From Gnetum montanum (lineage: Eukaryota > Streptophyta > Gnetopsida > Gnetales > Gnetaceae), in contig MNCI01016563.1 of the NCBI GenBank assembly GCA_015680685.1, positions 1 to 64,000 on the forward strand: a stretch of 64,000 bases of DNA. The letters are read 5' to 3'. The notes under the pieces were generated by a model. That model was not told the origin of the DNA. It worked only from the letters and a program-made list of their open reading frames with translations, and did not search any database. Made by a program: the position numbers and the translations under genes. Below, one piece after another: positions 20,748 to 31,771 of this stretch (position 1 is the first letter of the stretch; each line of letters opens with the position of its first letter).

Positions 20748-23700
20748 ATGAAGTCTGCGATGCTGGCTCTGCTTTTGGCAGCGGCCATGGTGGCCGGCTT
20801 AGCTAGGCCGGCAGAATCCGCAGGAGGAGCAAGGTTGTTGCCCGGTGAAACACTGACGGGTAAGGGAACCAGGATGTCTGATAACGGTGTGTTTGAGCTG
20901 GGATTCTTCACCCTTAATTCCAGTGACATGAAATGGTATCTGGGTACCTGGTATGCCAAGGCGGCGCAGTTCACCGTTGCGTGGATTGCTAACCGCGAGA
21001 ATCCGCTTCCGGACGCCGATTCTGCAGTTTTGACGCTGAACCGGAACGGCAGTCTCGTGCTCTCCCGCGGCTCCGGCGGTGCTCCGGTTTGGTCCTCCGG
21101 TGGCCCCGGAAAGCCGGCATCTTCTGCTGTGATTCAGGACTCGGGTATGTTCAGTTTCTTTGGTTTGAGCTTGCCGGGGAAAAGCTAGATGTGTTTTACG
21201 ATGGGCTGGGCTTAGCTTGTTTGAACAGTTATGTTTGGAAAATTCATCAACAATTGGCTGCGCCGTATTATGTTGAAACTTGGAAGGAACCGTGGATTAT
21301 TAAGTTTTTATTGGTTCTGTTGAGTTATTTTTTATGGGTTTGGTGGAGGATTTGGTATATTACGTTGAAACTTGGAAGGAAGCGTGGATTATTAAGTTTT
21401 TATTGGTTCTGTCGGGTTATTTTTTATGGGTTTGGAGGAGGATTTGGTAAAATATGTGTACGTACGTTCAGCAACGTATTAAGGCTCAGACGTAATTAGA
21501 AGTCGGTGGTTTAAATTTAATAGTTGTTAAAAGTTAAAACTATAAGATACTATGTCCGGCTATGAATTAGAATGCGAATTCTTCAGTCTTTGGGACTAAT
21601 TCTGGAATCCAGGATTTCATGTGTGATCCATCCCTGGGTTGGGTTCTTAAATCCAATGGTTATGCAGAAACAGAGTAAGCAGCCATGGTTCCATGGACCA
21701 ACCTCAAGATCCAGCATTCAAGGTTGTAGTGAAATATAGGTGGAAAATTAAAAAATGTCTGAAGATGCCTTGTCAGGGCTTCCAGGAGGCTGAAATTCAG
21801 GATTGCAGTTTTGCACTTTGCCTCTTAAAAGAACTCTAATTTACATTCACATCTTTGGGTGACACAGATTCTGAAGTTTAAGTCACTGAAAAACAAATTT
21901 TGAACATGGATTTCAGGTAACTGGGTTATCCTAGGCGCTGCCAACAAATCGGAGATCTTATGGCAGAGCTTCGACCAGCCGGGGAACACATGGATTCCGG
22001 GCATGAAGGTCGGGCTGCACCAGAAGATCACGGCCTGGAAATCTCCAACGGACGTGAGCCCGGGTCCCTATGCTCTGCAAATGAATCCCAGCGAGGGCAA
22101 CAGCTTCGTGCTCATCNGTCTGCTAGGAAGCAACAGCAGCGTATGGAACATGTTCTGGAAGCAACCGCGAACGCCGTGTGAAGTCTACGCGGCCTGCGGG
22201 CCCTATGCCTCCTGCAACAACAACAATCTCCAAAAATGCAGCTGCGCCACCGGATTCCAGCCCAAGGACGAGGAGGCCTGGAATTCGCAAGACTGGGGCG
22301 CTGGCTGCGCCCGGAAAACCGACCTCGCCTGCGTCGCCGGAGGCCGGAACGCCGCCGACGGCTTCGCCGAAGCAACCTACCAATCCATGCCAGACCAGGC
22401 CGCGCTACAGAACAACGCCACCACCGCGGCCGGAAATCCTCTCTCGTGCGGAGACGCCTGCATGCAGAACTGTTCCTGCACCGCCTACGCCATGAACGGC
22501 ACCTGCCTGCACTGGTACGGCGAGCTCGAAAACCTCCGGGACGGTAGCGGCGCCACCGTTTACATCCGTCTCAACTCGCGGGACGTGCCGAGCTCCGGCG
22601 GCGGCCACGGAACCACCGTCGCGGTCGCAGCCATCGGCGGAGGGGTAGCCGTCATCGCCGTGATCGCCGGCGTCGCCGTGTTATGCTTCTGCTGGAGACG
22701 GCGGGCCCGAAAAAACTCGAAATCGGCCGTTCTGTCCGCGCCGGCCTCGTTGCGGGTGTTCTCGTACAGGGATCTCCACGCGGCCACCAAGAACTTCTCG
22801 GACCGACTCGGCGGTGGTGGGTTCGGGTCCGTGTTCCGGGGAGTCCTGGCGGACGGCACCGCGGTGGCCGTGAAAAAGCTGGAGGGGACAACGCAGGGCG
22901 AGAAGCAGTTCAGAACCGAGGTGAGCACCATCGGAAACATTCAGCATGTGAACCTGGTCCGCCTGTGCGGCTTCTGTTCCGAGGGCGAGAAGCGGCTGCT
23001 GGTCTACGAATTCATGCCCAACGGACCCTTGGCCTCGGCGCTGTTCCAAAACTCGCCCTCGTCCGCGCCCATGAGCTGGAGCACTCGTTACAAAATCGCG
23101 GTTGGAACGGCTCGCGGAATCGTGTATCTGCACGAGCAGTGCAGGGATTGCATAATCCACTGCGACATAAAACCCGAGAACATTCTTCTGGACGCGGATT
23201 TCAACGCCAAAGTTGCGGATTTCGGGCTGGCCAAGCTGCTGGGCCGCGAGTATAGCCATGTTTTGACGACGATGCGCGGCACGCGAGGGTATCTGGCGCC
23301 GGAATGGCTGTCCGGGCTGCCCATTACGCCCAAGGCCGACGTCTACAGTTTCGGAATGACGCTGCTGGAGATAATTTCCGGGCGCCGGAACATGGCCGGC
23401 AGGGGTGAATATTGTACTAGCGCTGGTGCTGCTCCGGCGGGTGTGTATTTTCCGGCATGGGCAGCAGCGGAGATCAGCAGGGGAAATGGCGCAGCCGTGG
23501 CGGACGCCCGCGTGGAAGTGAATGAGGAGGAGCTGCGGCGAGCCTGCACGGTGGTGCTGTGGTGTATTCAGGATGACGAAACGCAGAGACCCAACATGAG
23601 GGATGTGTTGCAGGTACAAGTTTGTGTGTGTTTGTTCGTTTGTTGTGTTGGGTTGGGTTTTTTATTTGATCCCAGTCGGAGTCATCACCCGGAGACTCGG

Positions 23701-24832
23701 TGTTCATTTTACTTGGTGAGCCACTTTTTCAAATGGTTAGGTTAAAGCTCAAGCTCGGAGACTCGATGCTTAGGTACGAGGTAAAGTTAAATGTTTCCAA
23801 CTTTTCATGAACGCGGCTATTTTCCTATAGTCTCGACTGATATGACCTTGTGATGAATTGGGCAAAAGTTGGTTTGTACCATCCACGAGTCTAAAGTAAC
23901 ATGTTGAGCCATCTGCATAGGACATATATACAAGCTGTTGTCATTGTGATTGTAAGGAAAGTAAGAAAACAGAAATGTAGGTAGTATTAAGAAGAGAGGC
24001 TAAAAAGGTTAGATCGATAAGGAGACTTCTCCTTAGTGTGACAAAGCCCTTAAATCTGCTTGTCTGATGATTAGAGTAGAACATCTGATTACAAGATGGG
24101 ACTGTCAACATTGCCTAAGAATCTCTCTTTTGCCTTGGGATACAACATTGCTCAATCTTGACCCGTCATTAGTCAAGCACAACCTCATCCTCGAAGAAGG
24201 ATGAAGGCATGTCAAGAAAAAGGCTTATGAATCAAAGCTAGTATCACCTTAGCTACCAAAGAGTAAATCACTAAAGTCTAATCTCTTTTCTGAGTGGGTA
24301 CAACAAAGGAAGCCTAGAGATTCAGTGCTCATCCCACTCAGCAAGTCGTTAAAGATAGCGGATGAGTGAAAGTAGCAACAGAAATGAAAACCTAACTTCT
24401 TTTTAAAGCAAAAGCTCAAGCTAAGATACTTAGTATTCATCCTGCTCTCAGCAGTTCCATGGAGAACCAATAAATAACCTTTCTTACTCAATGCTTAATG
24501 AGGGCCTTTTGAAGTAAATAGCTGCACCAGCCTTAATGCTTAAATGCTTAATGAGGGCCTTTTTGAAGTGAATTATGACAATTATGGTGATGCAGGTATT
24601 GATGGGGGTGATTGTGGCACCAGCCCTACCGTCGGTGCCGGAGTCGTTGCAGAGTATATTGCAGCAACAGCCTCCGGAGAGTTTGGTGTTTTACTGGAAA
24701 AGGGACAGCGCCAGCACCCACACTAATAATAATACCAACACCAGCGGCAGCAAAACAACTTTGGCACCTCCTCCGCCGCCTTTGTCGGCTTACTCGGCGG
24801 AATCCACGGACTCGCTGCATTCGCAGGTGTAG
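20748..24832 (+). CDS. G-type lectin S-receptor-like serine/threonine protein kinase
   Basis: Spliced from 20748-21144, 21917-23613 and 24596-24832 (776 residues, one unknown). It is a plasma-membrane receptor kinase. Signal peptide about 1-25 (the ATG at 20748 is preferred over the in-frame 20697, which would bury it), bulb-type lectin about 28-150, S-locus glycoprotein part cut by the N at residue 200, EGF-like part from C220, PAN-like domain about 290-355, membrane segment about 367-391, kinase about 414-690. Kinase residues seen: GGGGFG 431-436, VAVK ending at K452, HCDIKPEN 547-554, DFG 567-569, APEW. HCD in place of HRD makes it a non-RD kinase, a class often linked to immune signalling. 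Introns are GT-AG, phases 1 and 0. The C-terminal tail is Ser/Pro-rich. The ligand is unknown. Confidence 0.9.
21145..21916 (+). other. Intron 1 of the receptor kinase
   Basis: Donor G|GTATGT, acceptor TTTCAG|GT, 772 bp. Joining gives an uninterrupted DSGNWVILG, the expected lectin-domain sequence, so the boundaries are firm. AT-rich compared with the exons. Confidence 0.9.
21270..21453 (+). repeat. 92-bp tandem duplication in intron 1
   Basis: The unit beginning 'gttgaaacttggaagga' at about 21270-21361 is repeated at 21362-21453 with few differences. It lies wholly inside the intron and does not touch the splice sites. Confidence 0.9.
22117..22117. other. Single N: assembly gap inside the receptor kinase
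   Basis: The codon is unknown and the protein is short here. After the S-domain segment ending NSFVLI the next residues are LLGSNSSVWNMFWKQPR. In relatives roughly 60 residues separate these two parts. The frame is kept, so the single N probably stands for an unsequenced stretch of about 180 bp and not for one base. Confidence 0.7.
23614..24595 (+). other. Intron 2 of the receptor kinase
   Basis: Donor CAG|GTACAAGT follows the conserved RPNMRDVLQ. Acceptor GATGCAG precedes VLMGVIVAPALPSVPESL, which fits the usual end of this kinase family. Length 982 bp. Near the acceptor the phrase 'atgcttaatgagggccttt' occurs twice (about 24491 and 24544), a small local duplication. Confidence 0.8.
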
Positions 24833-25756
24833 GTAGGTTTCTAGTGGGGTATCCCTTTTAACATTTAGTGCAGGCCTGGATATGTTTTTATGAGCGTCGG
24901 CCAGCAACATGGTTCATAAGTGGGTCCCGAAATATACTTGTCCAAGTCAGAAAGCTAATCAGAGGTCCGTGAAAACTGGCGGCGTTAATCCAATAGCAAA
25001 CAAGTGGCCGTAGCCTCGGTTCATCGCCAAGTGGCGTTTCTGTACCCTTAAAATCGTCGGCGGAAAATGCCCGTTTCGTGACGGAAGGGTCCTTGGTGAA
25101 TCGCCTTGTATTAATTTTTTTTCCGTAGAATAATCATGGTCTGATCAATTTGAGTCAGACAGCGAGGGAGACGCGCATGCGTTTGGAGCCCACTCTTAAT
25201 GAAAGGAATAAGACAATTCAAAAGTCCCGACACAAAATAATTTTTCCTGCCACCATCTCATCTGCGCAACTCATCCCATATAGTTATGCATAGGGGTCTT
25301 CAAGATGCTGAATGTTTTCGGTAGTTGTGAATACCTTTGCCTAAACATTAAGGCAGAGTCGCAATAACTTGGTATCAAATTATAGAAAATTTGATGAGAA
25401 GTCATGTTAAACTTTATGTGCTGAAGATCTTATGAAAGTATGGATAGGGAAATTAAAATTTTTATACAAAATGATCTTAAATAATTTTATGCAATACTTA
25501 TAAGTTACAAGTTTTCTTACATTAATGGTTTTAGTTGTTTGATCAACTCTTTTCTTATAACCTTTTCATCGTGACTTTTTGTTTTTTACAAGTTGATCCT
25601 TATAAAATGGGTAGGATATACTACTTATTAAGAAATTTAGTATAAATTAAATTAAGTAATGGAGTAAGGATTAAATCAATATTAGAAAACTACGAAAGCT
25701 ATCTTGTTATATAAAAAGGGGAATAAAAATAATTGAGTAATATTTTTGTTAAGTAA
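24833..25756. other. Downstream region of the receptor kinase
   Basis: The first 300 bp keep a moderate GC content and likely contain the 3' untranslated region; no strong AATAAA is seen close to the stop. The rest becomes AT-rich. No other gene is seen. Confidence 0.45.
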
Positions 25757-27254
25757 TTGGGCACTTTGTTAGAAAAGAGAATCAATTCTTGGGCTAACGA
25801 TAACCAGGTCAAGGCAAGCTATCAAGCAAGTTTCACACAAATTTACTCCACCATTGATGACTTAGATACTCTAAGACATTACATGGAGTTTGCAAAAATA
25901 TCTAATAAAAAAGTTATTATTTGTTTTATTGATTTTACAAAATCATATCATTTGATGATTCATACATAACTATGGTTGTGCTTGTATAAAATTGATCTAT
26001 CTTCAAATTTGATTGTAGCAACTTAGATTGTATGAGGAGGCGATTATTGAAATAATAGAAAGCAATTCAAAGGAAAAATTTCAATTCCAGAGTAAAATTG
26101 GAGTTAAGCAAGGTTGTTCACTTTCTTCAACTCTCTTTGGTATCTTTATTAATGAAATGCAAGAATGGTTATACAATAGGGAAGATAGACATGCTATCCA
26201 AATTGAATCCAAAGGAGTGGGTTTTCTTTTATATGTAGATGATGTTATCTTGATCTCCACTACTACAAAAAGTTTACGAAATATGTTGCAAATCCTAGAA
26301 AATTAATGTTATTCATATGGTCTTCAAGTGAATGTAGATAAAACCAAATTAACGATATAGGGTACAAGAAATACCTATTATAACTTCTATTTTGAAGGTA
26401 ATTATGTGCAAATAGTAGGTTCTTTTAAATATTTGGGTCTCATTTATATGGACAATTACATATGAGGGAAGTGCATCAAAGAAAAAAATAGTAGGAGGTT
26501 TCAAGGCTCTATATGCTTTTAAAAAAGTGTAACGATTTAGGACTTTAGGCTTGAAAGTTTAGAAAACAAATTTCATAGACTATCATCTATTCTATTGTAT
26601 TATATGGATGTGTACTTTAAGGACTTGGACTTGGTGCTAAACTTTGTAAAGATATTAAAGAGTGCAAAAAAATTTTCTTTTCAATGAGTTAAAGGTGAAG
26701 ATGCAAATAATTTAATGTTATTACATGAATGTGATTTATTGCCTTTAAAAGCAAAATCCTTATGCCAATTCATTACATACACTTATAGCTTGCATATCTC
26801 AAGGTAAGATAAATTCTCTAAAGTAGTTTTTGAGGATTTGTGAGAACATGGTTGGTATTTTCAGGAGATGTAATGGTTGGGAATATAGAATATCTCTTGG
26901 AAGTACATGCAGCAAAATCCTAAGCATCTTTACCAACTAGTTAAGTAGAAGGTTTGAACATAGATATGGTCTAATGTGAAAGACAATAGACAATTTTATT
27001 TACACCATATTAGATCTAATAAACTAGATATAGAAGCTTACTATCTCTTAGCTGCAATTCCAATCAAGTATTAAAATGTTATCAGCAAGCTTCACTTAAG
27101 TTCTCGTCATCTTAGAATTGAAAGTAATAGATGGATTCAACTCACTCAAGAATAGTACATTTGTATGTTATGTGAATCAAGAGCCCTTGAAGATGATTTA
27201 CATGTATTTCTTTCTTGTGCTGCGACTATCCATTTAAGACAACATTATAATGTT
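25757..27254 (+). pseudogene. LINE (non-LTR) reverse transcriptase fragment, copy 1
   Basis: A decayed LINE open reading frame read in several frames. Motifs in order: RINSWANDNQVKASYQASF...STIDDLDTLRH and IICFIDFTKSY (25757-25966), GVKQGCSLSSTLFGIFINE (about 26100) and the catalytic box LLYVDDVILIS (YVDD, about 26230). Further on is a C-terminal CMLCESRALEDDLHVFLSC cysteine pattern (about 27165-27225), typical of the 3' end of plant LINEs. The 5' part with the endonuclease is missing. The solo LTR at 27255 ends the block. Confidence 0.85.
27250..27254. repeat. Target-site duplication (left), solo LTR
   Basis: ATGTT, repeated exactly at 28137-28141. Confidence 0.9.
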
Positions 27255-28136
27255 TGATGAATCATGTTTTGCTTGGCTCTAATATTGGGTATTTGATATT
27301 GGAGCTCTGATATCGGATACTCGATATCACAGCCCAAAAGCGATTTTGGGTATCCTATATCATGGCATGTGTGTCGGCCTATAAATATAGTGCTTGGGCA
27401 CATGGTTTGGGCATTAATGTCTTGTCATAAGTTAGTCAATAGAGTAGCTGAACTCTTGTAGTTTTATTCTATAATTTTACAAAAGATTTAGTGAGTGCCC
27501 ATAAGGTGGATCTAAGTTAGTTGTATGGAGTTTTATTCGAGTGGCAATGTACCTAGACACATTCCATGAACGACAATAAGATCGAGATTAATTCTTATTC
27601 ATTGTAGCACTTTGACTTAGATTAGATTTACTTTCCATATAATTTACTTTTCATGTACTTAGTTAATATTTACATTTTTGTACATGTTAATGAATTGGCA
27701 AAATGAGCACAACCATTTTTGAGCATAAACATGTACTTGCTTGGTAACCCCCAGCAACGTTATTGCTTGGTTTGCTCAGCAGCATAGCACATGGTAATCC
27801 TAGTGGTACCTCATTGCTTGTATGACAAGCTAGGAACAAACACTCATTGCCTATAGGCTAGGCTTTACTTTTGATTGTTAATTCAATTAAACAAGTAATT
27901 TCTTTATCATGATTAAGAATAGCTTAGGGCCGAACAACATCAATCATCATATGCCTCACTTTGGACTAAACCATACATGACAAAGCTACCACTAGTCTAA
28001 GTGGAAAGATAGCGAACTACGATCAAGGCATAATGATTTAGATGCACAACTAGTCCCATCCATGGAATTCGATCGGATTATGCATGAACGCTTGTGATTC
28101 GTATGGTTGGGCGTAGTGGTACCTCATGACTCATCA
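27255..28136 (+). mobile_element. Solo LTR of the Athila-like family
   Basis: 882 bp, starts TGATGAATC and ends CTCATCA with the family's terminal phrase ('gttgggcgtag-ggtacct...'). A perfect ATGTT duplication flanks it, and no internal sequence is present. This is the product of recombination between the two LTRs of one element. U3 carries its own inverted words (GATATCGGATACTCGATATC) upstream of CCTATAAATATAGTGC. It landed in LINE-derived DNA. Confidence 0.95.
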
Positions 28137-28141
28137 ATGTT
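28137..28141. repeat. Target-site duplication (right), solo LTR
   Basis: ATGTT, identical to 27250-27254. Confidence 0.9.
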
Positions 28142-28229
28142 ACAGCAAAAAAATCTATATAATTTGTTTTTGAAGCCTTCATTGGTGCTTGATTAATTTG
28201 TAAAGTTTATCTTTATTTTTGGCATAGGA

Positions 28230-29060
28230 GCTCTATTTTTACTAAGAAATAATTGTAGCAAGAAACAAAATTTAGCATGGAAGATCAAAAAGAAAATTTT
28301 TCATAGTCTTGTCCAACCTATATTATTATATGGGTGTGTTGTTGAGAATCTTCTCTTTCCACAAATAATTAGAAAAAATTAGAGCATGTTCAAAAATGAT
28401 TTCTTGTATGTGCATTTCAAGTGAAAATGCAAACTTCTTAAGATATATTACTTTTAGAAGCAGATTTGCTTCCTCTTAACGTTGAAGCCCTTTGTCAATT
28501 TATTGTTTATACTTAGAAGTTAAGTTACATCAAAGAAGTTAACTATGCTAAGAAGATAATAAATGCTACACAAAAAAATAGATGATTACATTAAGAAAAT
28601 TATGGCTTTGGTCATGGAATATTGTAATAAAAGATCTTCCTTTAAACAAAAGGCTCTTTCGAAAAACTATAAAAGAAAAAATCTTGGCTAAGGTTTGGTT
28701 ACACATAGTAAGGAAAAAAACATTTTCATTTACATTTTGTTAGAGGAGGTTTGTTATCTAGTACTCAAAAGTATCTATTCTTAGCTATTCCTATTCATTT
28801 AAGGAATCAAATTACTAGAGTAAGAATGAGTCCTCATCATCTTCTTATTGAGATAGGTTGTTAGATTAATTTACCAAGAGAAGAGTATATTTGAAGATGG
28901 AAAACATATATTTTTTTTTATTTTTCCTATCTTTGGCTCACTTTCAAATGAATTATACTATTAATTATAATATGTTGATTAATTTCTTTCAAATTGACCC
29001 TATATGCTTGGGGCATTTCACAAATGATGTTGTCAACTTTCTTCAAAAATATGAGGTATT
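28230..29060 (+). pseudogene. LINE 3' fragment, copy 2
   Basis: A second, more decayed LINE remnant. WKIKKKIFHSLVQPILLYGC (about 28280-28340) is the conserved segment after the reverse transcriptase core, and SPHHLLIEIG...INLPREEYI (about 28830-28890) parallels the SSRHLRIESNRWIQLTQE stretch of copy 1. It therefore repeats the 3' half of copy 1 and is not its continuation. No catalytic box is left. Confidence 0.7.
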
Positions 29061-29639
29061 GTAACTGTCCAACAAATCCTTTGTGATTTCCTAGACTTAA
29101 TAAAAATATTTAATTTTGAGTTTCCATTTTTTATGAAAATGTAATATTTGTCCAATAAATCCTCTAGGTCTCTAAACATAACAAAGCTTCATTTCATTTT
29201 ATAAATACTTATATTTTTGTCATAGACAATACAAATAAATCACCATAAGAAATTGCAACTCTTCACAATAGCTCCTATCAATTCATGAACTAATTAAAAC
29301 AAATGTGATTTAGTTTCATGGATTATTTTTAATTTATAAAAGAATTATCACCTAGATGCTCAATGCTCATCTTGTTAAATGGATATGAGAAAGCTGATAG
29401 ATGGATGAAAGCTTAACATTTTTAGAGTTGTTGCACCTAGGTTTGAATCCAAGTCTTACAACTTGAAAAAAAAAGCACATTACCATCACTTCTCTTTAAA
29501 TCATACTTCATTATTTTGACAACACTTTGACTTACATCTCATATGAAGTATAAACAAAGACTCTCATATATGAAGCCCACAAAAACACCCAATCTCCAAG
29601 GGGATGTTGAAACCAAAATAATTGTACTATAAATACACC
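29061..29639. other. AT-rich DNA, no gene seen
   Basis: No frame or element end is recognisable. The phrase 'ggtttgaatcc' at about 29440 resembles a Pol III B box but I find no matching A box upstream, so I do not call a gene. Confidence 0.4.
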
Positions 29640-29760
29640 CTAAGATATATAGTCTAAGTAGAACTTTATAACTCAATATTACCTACTAGAATCAAACCCA
29701 TGACTTAGAACATTCAGATCAAAAGTCTTACCACTAGGCTACAAACCCAATCTTTAGACT
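29640..29760 (-). mobile_element. tRNA-like sequence, possible SINE head
   Basis: On the minus strand TAGCCTAGTGGTAAG (29741-29727) matches a Pol III A box (TRGYNNARNGG) and GGGTTTGATTCTA (29699-29687) matches a B box (GGTTCRANYCC with one change). The spacing is that of a tRNA gene, but the acceptor stem does not pair and no clean anticodon loop is seen. It is therefore more likely the head of a tRNA-derived SINE than a working tRNA. The tail end is not defined. Confidence 0.45.
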
Positions 29761-30675
29761 CAACATTGTATTCTTTACAATATTATTTCACAAAGTTCTC
29801 TTCTACACCTCCTTGTTACTAAGAATTATTGGTAATTTTCTTAATGATGTTTTCAAAACTCATAGCATTACATTTTTATTGTCCAATAAATCCAAAGGGT
29901 CTACAAACAAAATAAAATTTCAATTTCAAGTTTCTAGAGATGCATTATCTACCTCACTTTACAATAGATAAATAATATATAAATATATTAAACAATTGTT
30001 TAGCTAAGATGTTTGAGTTTGATTTTATATTGCATGGACATTTATGATTATACAAGCATCTTATTAAGGGGATTAATAAGTTGGCAACTTGTTTAAAAGT
30101 TCTTAAATTCATAATACTTATTTCATGAGCTAACTACAAATAATTACTTTATATTGTGAACTTTTCTAAGCAAAAATTGTTTGGAAATTTTTTCTAATTC
30201 ATCTTACTCTTGAGATTAGGTCCATTTAAACCTATAATGATTATCTTCATGTATCAACTTGAGTACTTGAACTATAACTTTAATTGTGGCTTATTCTTAG
30301 GGGATTCTCAATTCATATACTTCAAGTCACCATTGGAATTTAAGGTCCACATAAACTTGTAAACTATGTTTATTAAGGATTTTGAGTGAGGCTATTAAAA
30401 AAAGCCATAACTTGGAGGAATATTTGTCACTGCAAATTAACCTAACAGACAATAAATATCTATGTGTATATAAAGGTAATAACAAGTTCATTTTTATCTT
30501 TTAAATAAAGCAAGAAACAATGACACACAAATTGATACAACTCTTCTTCTATATTAACCTAAAATTTTTTTGTTTATTATGTAAACCATCATGATTCTAC
30601 ATCTTTAACATGAACTTTATCCATTGAGGTTGACTAATATTTTAATTGTTAATAATTTACCTCAAAATCAATGTA
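29761..30675. other. AT-rich DNA, no gene seen
   Basis: Stops are frequent in all frames. No repeat or motif could be supported. Confidence 0.45.
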
Positions 30676-30680
30676 GATAA
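30676..30680. repeat. Target-site duplication (left), element B
   Basis: GATAA, repeated exactly at 42131-42135. Confidence 0.95.
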
Positions 30681-31531
30681 TGATGAGCGGCTAGGTACCC
30701 CTACGCCCAACCATGCGAATCACGGACGTTCACATGCGACTCGGTTGAATTCCATAGACTGTAAGCACTTTGCATACACTAGACCTTAACCAGCAAAACC
30801 TTTTGTTAGAACGGTCGTTGTCTTCCCAACCTCACTTGTGATGTTCTGATTGCGATGGTTAAGTGAGATTGATGCAACTAATTTTTATGGCTTTTTCACT
30901 TTATCTTCTAGCGTCTAATTATTGGAATGGAAAGTAAAGAAATAAAATATTATGTAATCTATAATTATCCTAACCTATATCTTAACTTTTCCTAGCATAA
31001 GTATCCAATCCCATCTTCCGTGCACATCTTGAGCATCCCCTAACCACTATTGGGTTACTAGATGTTAAGCATGACTGGGCTGCCAAGTGTTGGTTTTACG
31101 TTCAAGATGGTCGTACTTATGGTTTCTACGAACTATAAAAGAGCAATAGTGATTAAAATAATAACAACAAAAACTTAAGGAATTATTAAAGCATAGAAAT
31201 ATTAAACTATTAAATGCATCAAATGACTAAGCCCAATTGCTATAAGGAATGCTTGGAAAGCTCGTCTTTATTTTCGTTCATACTAATGGGCTCAAGTACA
31301 TCAACGCTCAAATAAAGAGCCAGACACCTTTCTTACAACTACTTCAGGCACTTGAAAAATATTCTAACTTGGTGGGAGCCCACTTATTTATAGGCTAAAA
31401 TAGGCTCCGTGTAAATGGGGCCACGTTGACGCATGGAGGGATGCATCGATGGGGCCACGTCGATGTGGCCACATATACGAGGTCCCGTATATGTGGCCTA
31501 GTCGACGCATCAACTGTTTAGCACTTCATCA
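30681..31531 (-). repeat. 3' LTR of element B
   Basis: Read on the minus strand it begins TGATGAAGTG and ends CCGCTCATCA. It matches 41295-42130. U3 words such as CATATACGGGACC and CATCGACGTGGCCCC lie upstream of CCTATAAATAAG. Confidence 0.95.
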
Positions 31532-31542
31532 TACCCCCATGA
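31532..31542 (-). other. Polypurine tract of element B
   Basis: On the minus strand, CATGGGGGTA abuts the LTR start, in the same setting (after CTCGAGGACGAGTTTTT and CTCAGTC) as in element A. Confidence 0.65.
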
Positions 31543-31771
31543 CTGAGTAAAAACTCGTCCTCGAGTTCCTCTACAATTTGGAAGGTATGGACTTTTTATT
31601 ACAACACACATGACACACACACATGACACATACACACACATGACGAGCCCAGTGCCCAAGTGTACAGAGAAGGAAAAATTACAAAATGGTGGTGTTTAGA
31701 GACAAAATTGAACACCTTGACGATTTTGGATTCTTTTTCGTGTTGAAAGATGCAAAAATTGCTGGAGAAGA

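Noticed and set aside
22681-23619. 312-codon antisense frame inside the receptor kinase
   Set aside because: GC-rich coding DNA often leaves the opposite strand open; the sense strand has clear kinase motifs and the antisense peptide has none.
29420-29470. B-box-like GGTTTGAATCC on the plus strand as a tRNA gene
   Set aside because: No A box at the proper distance and no foldable stems.
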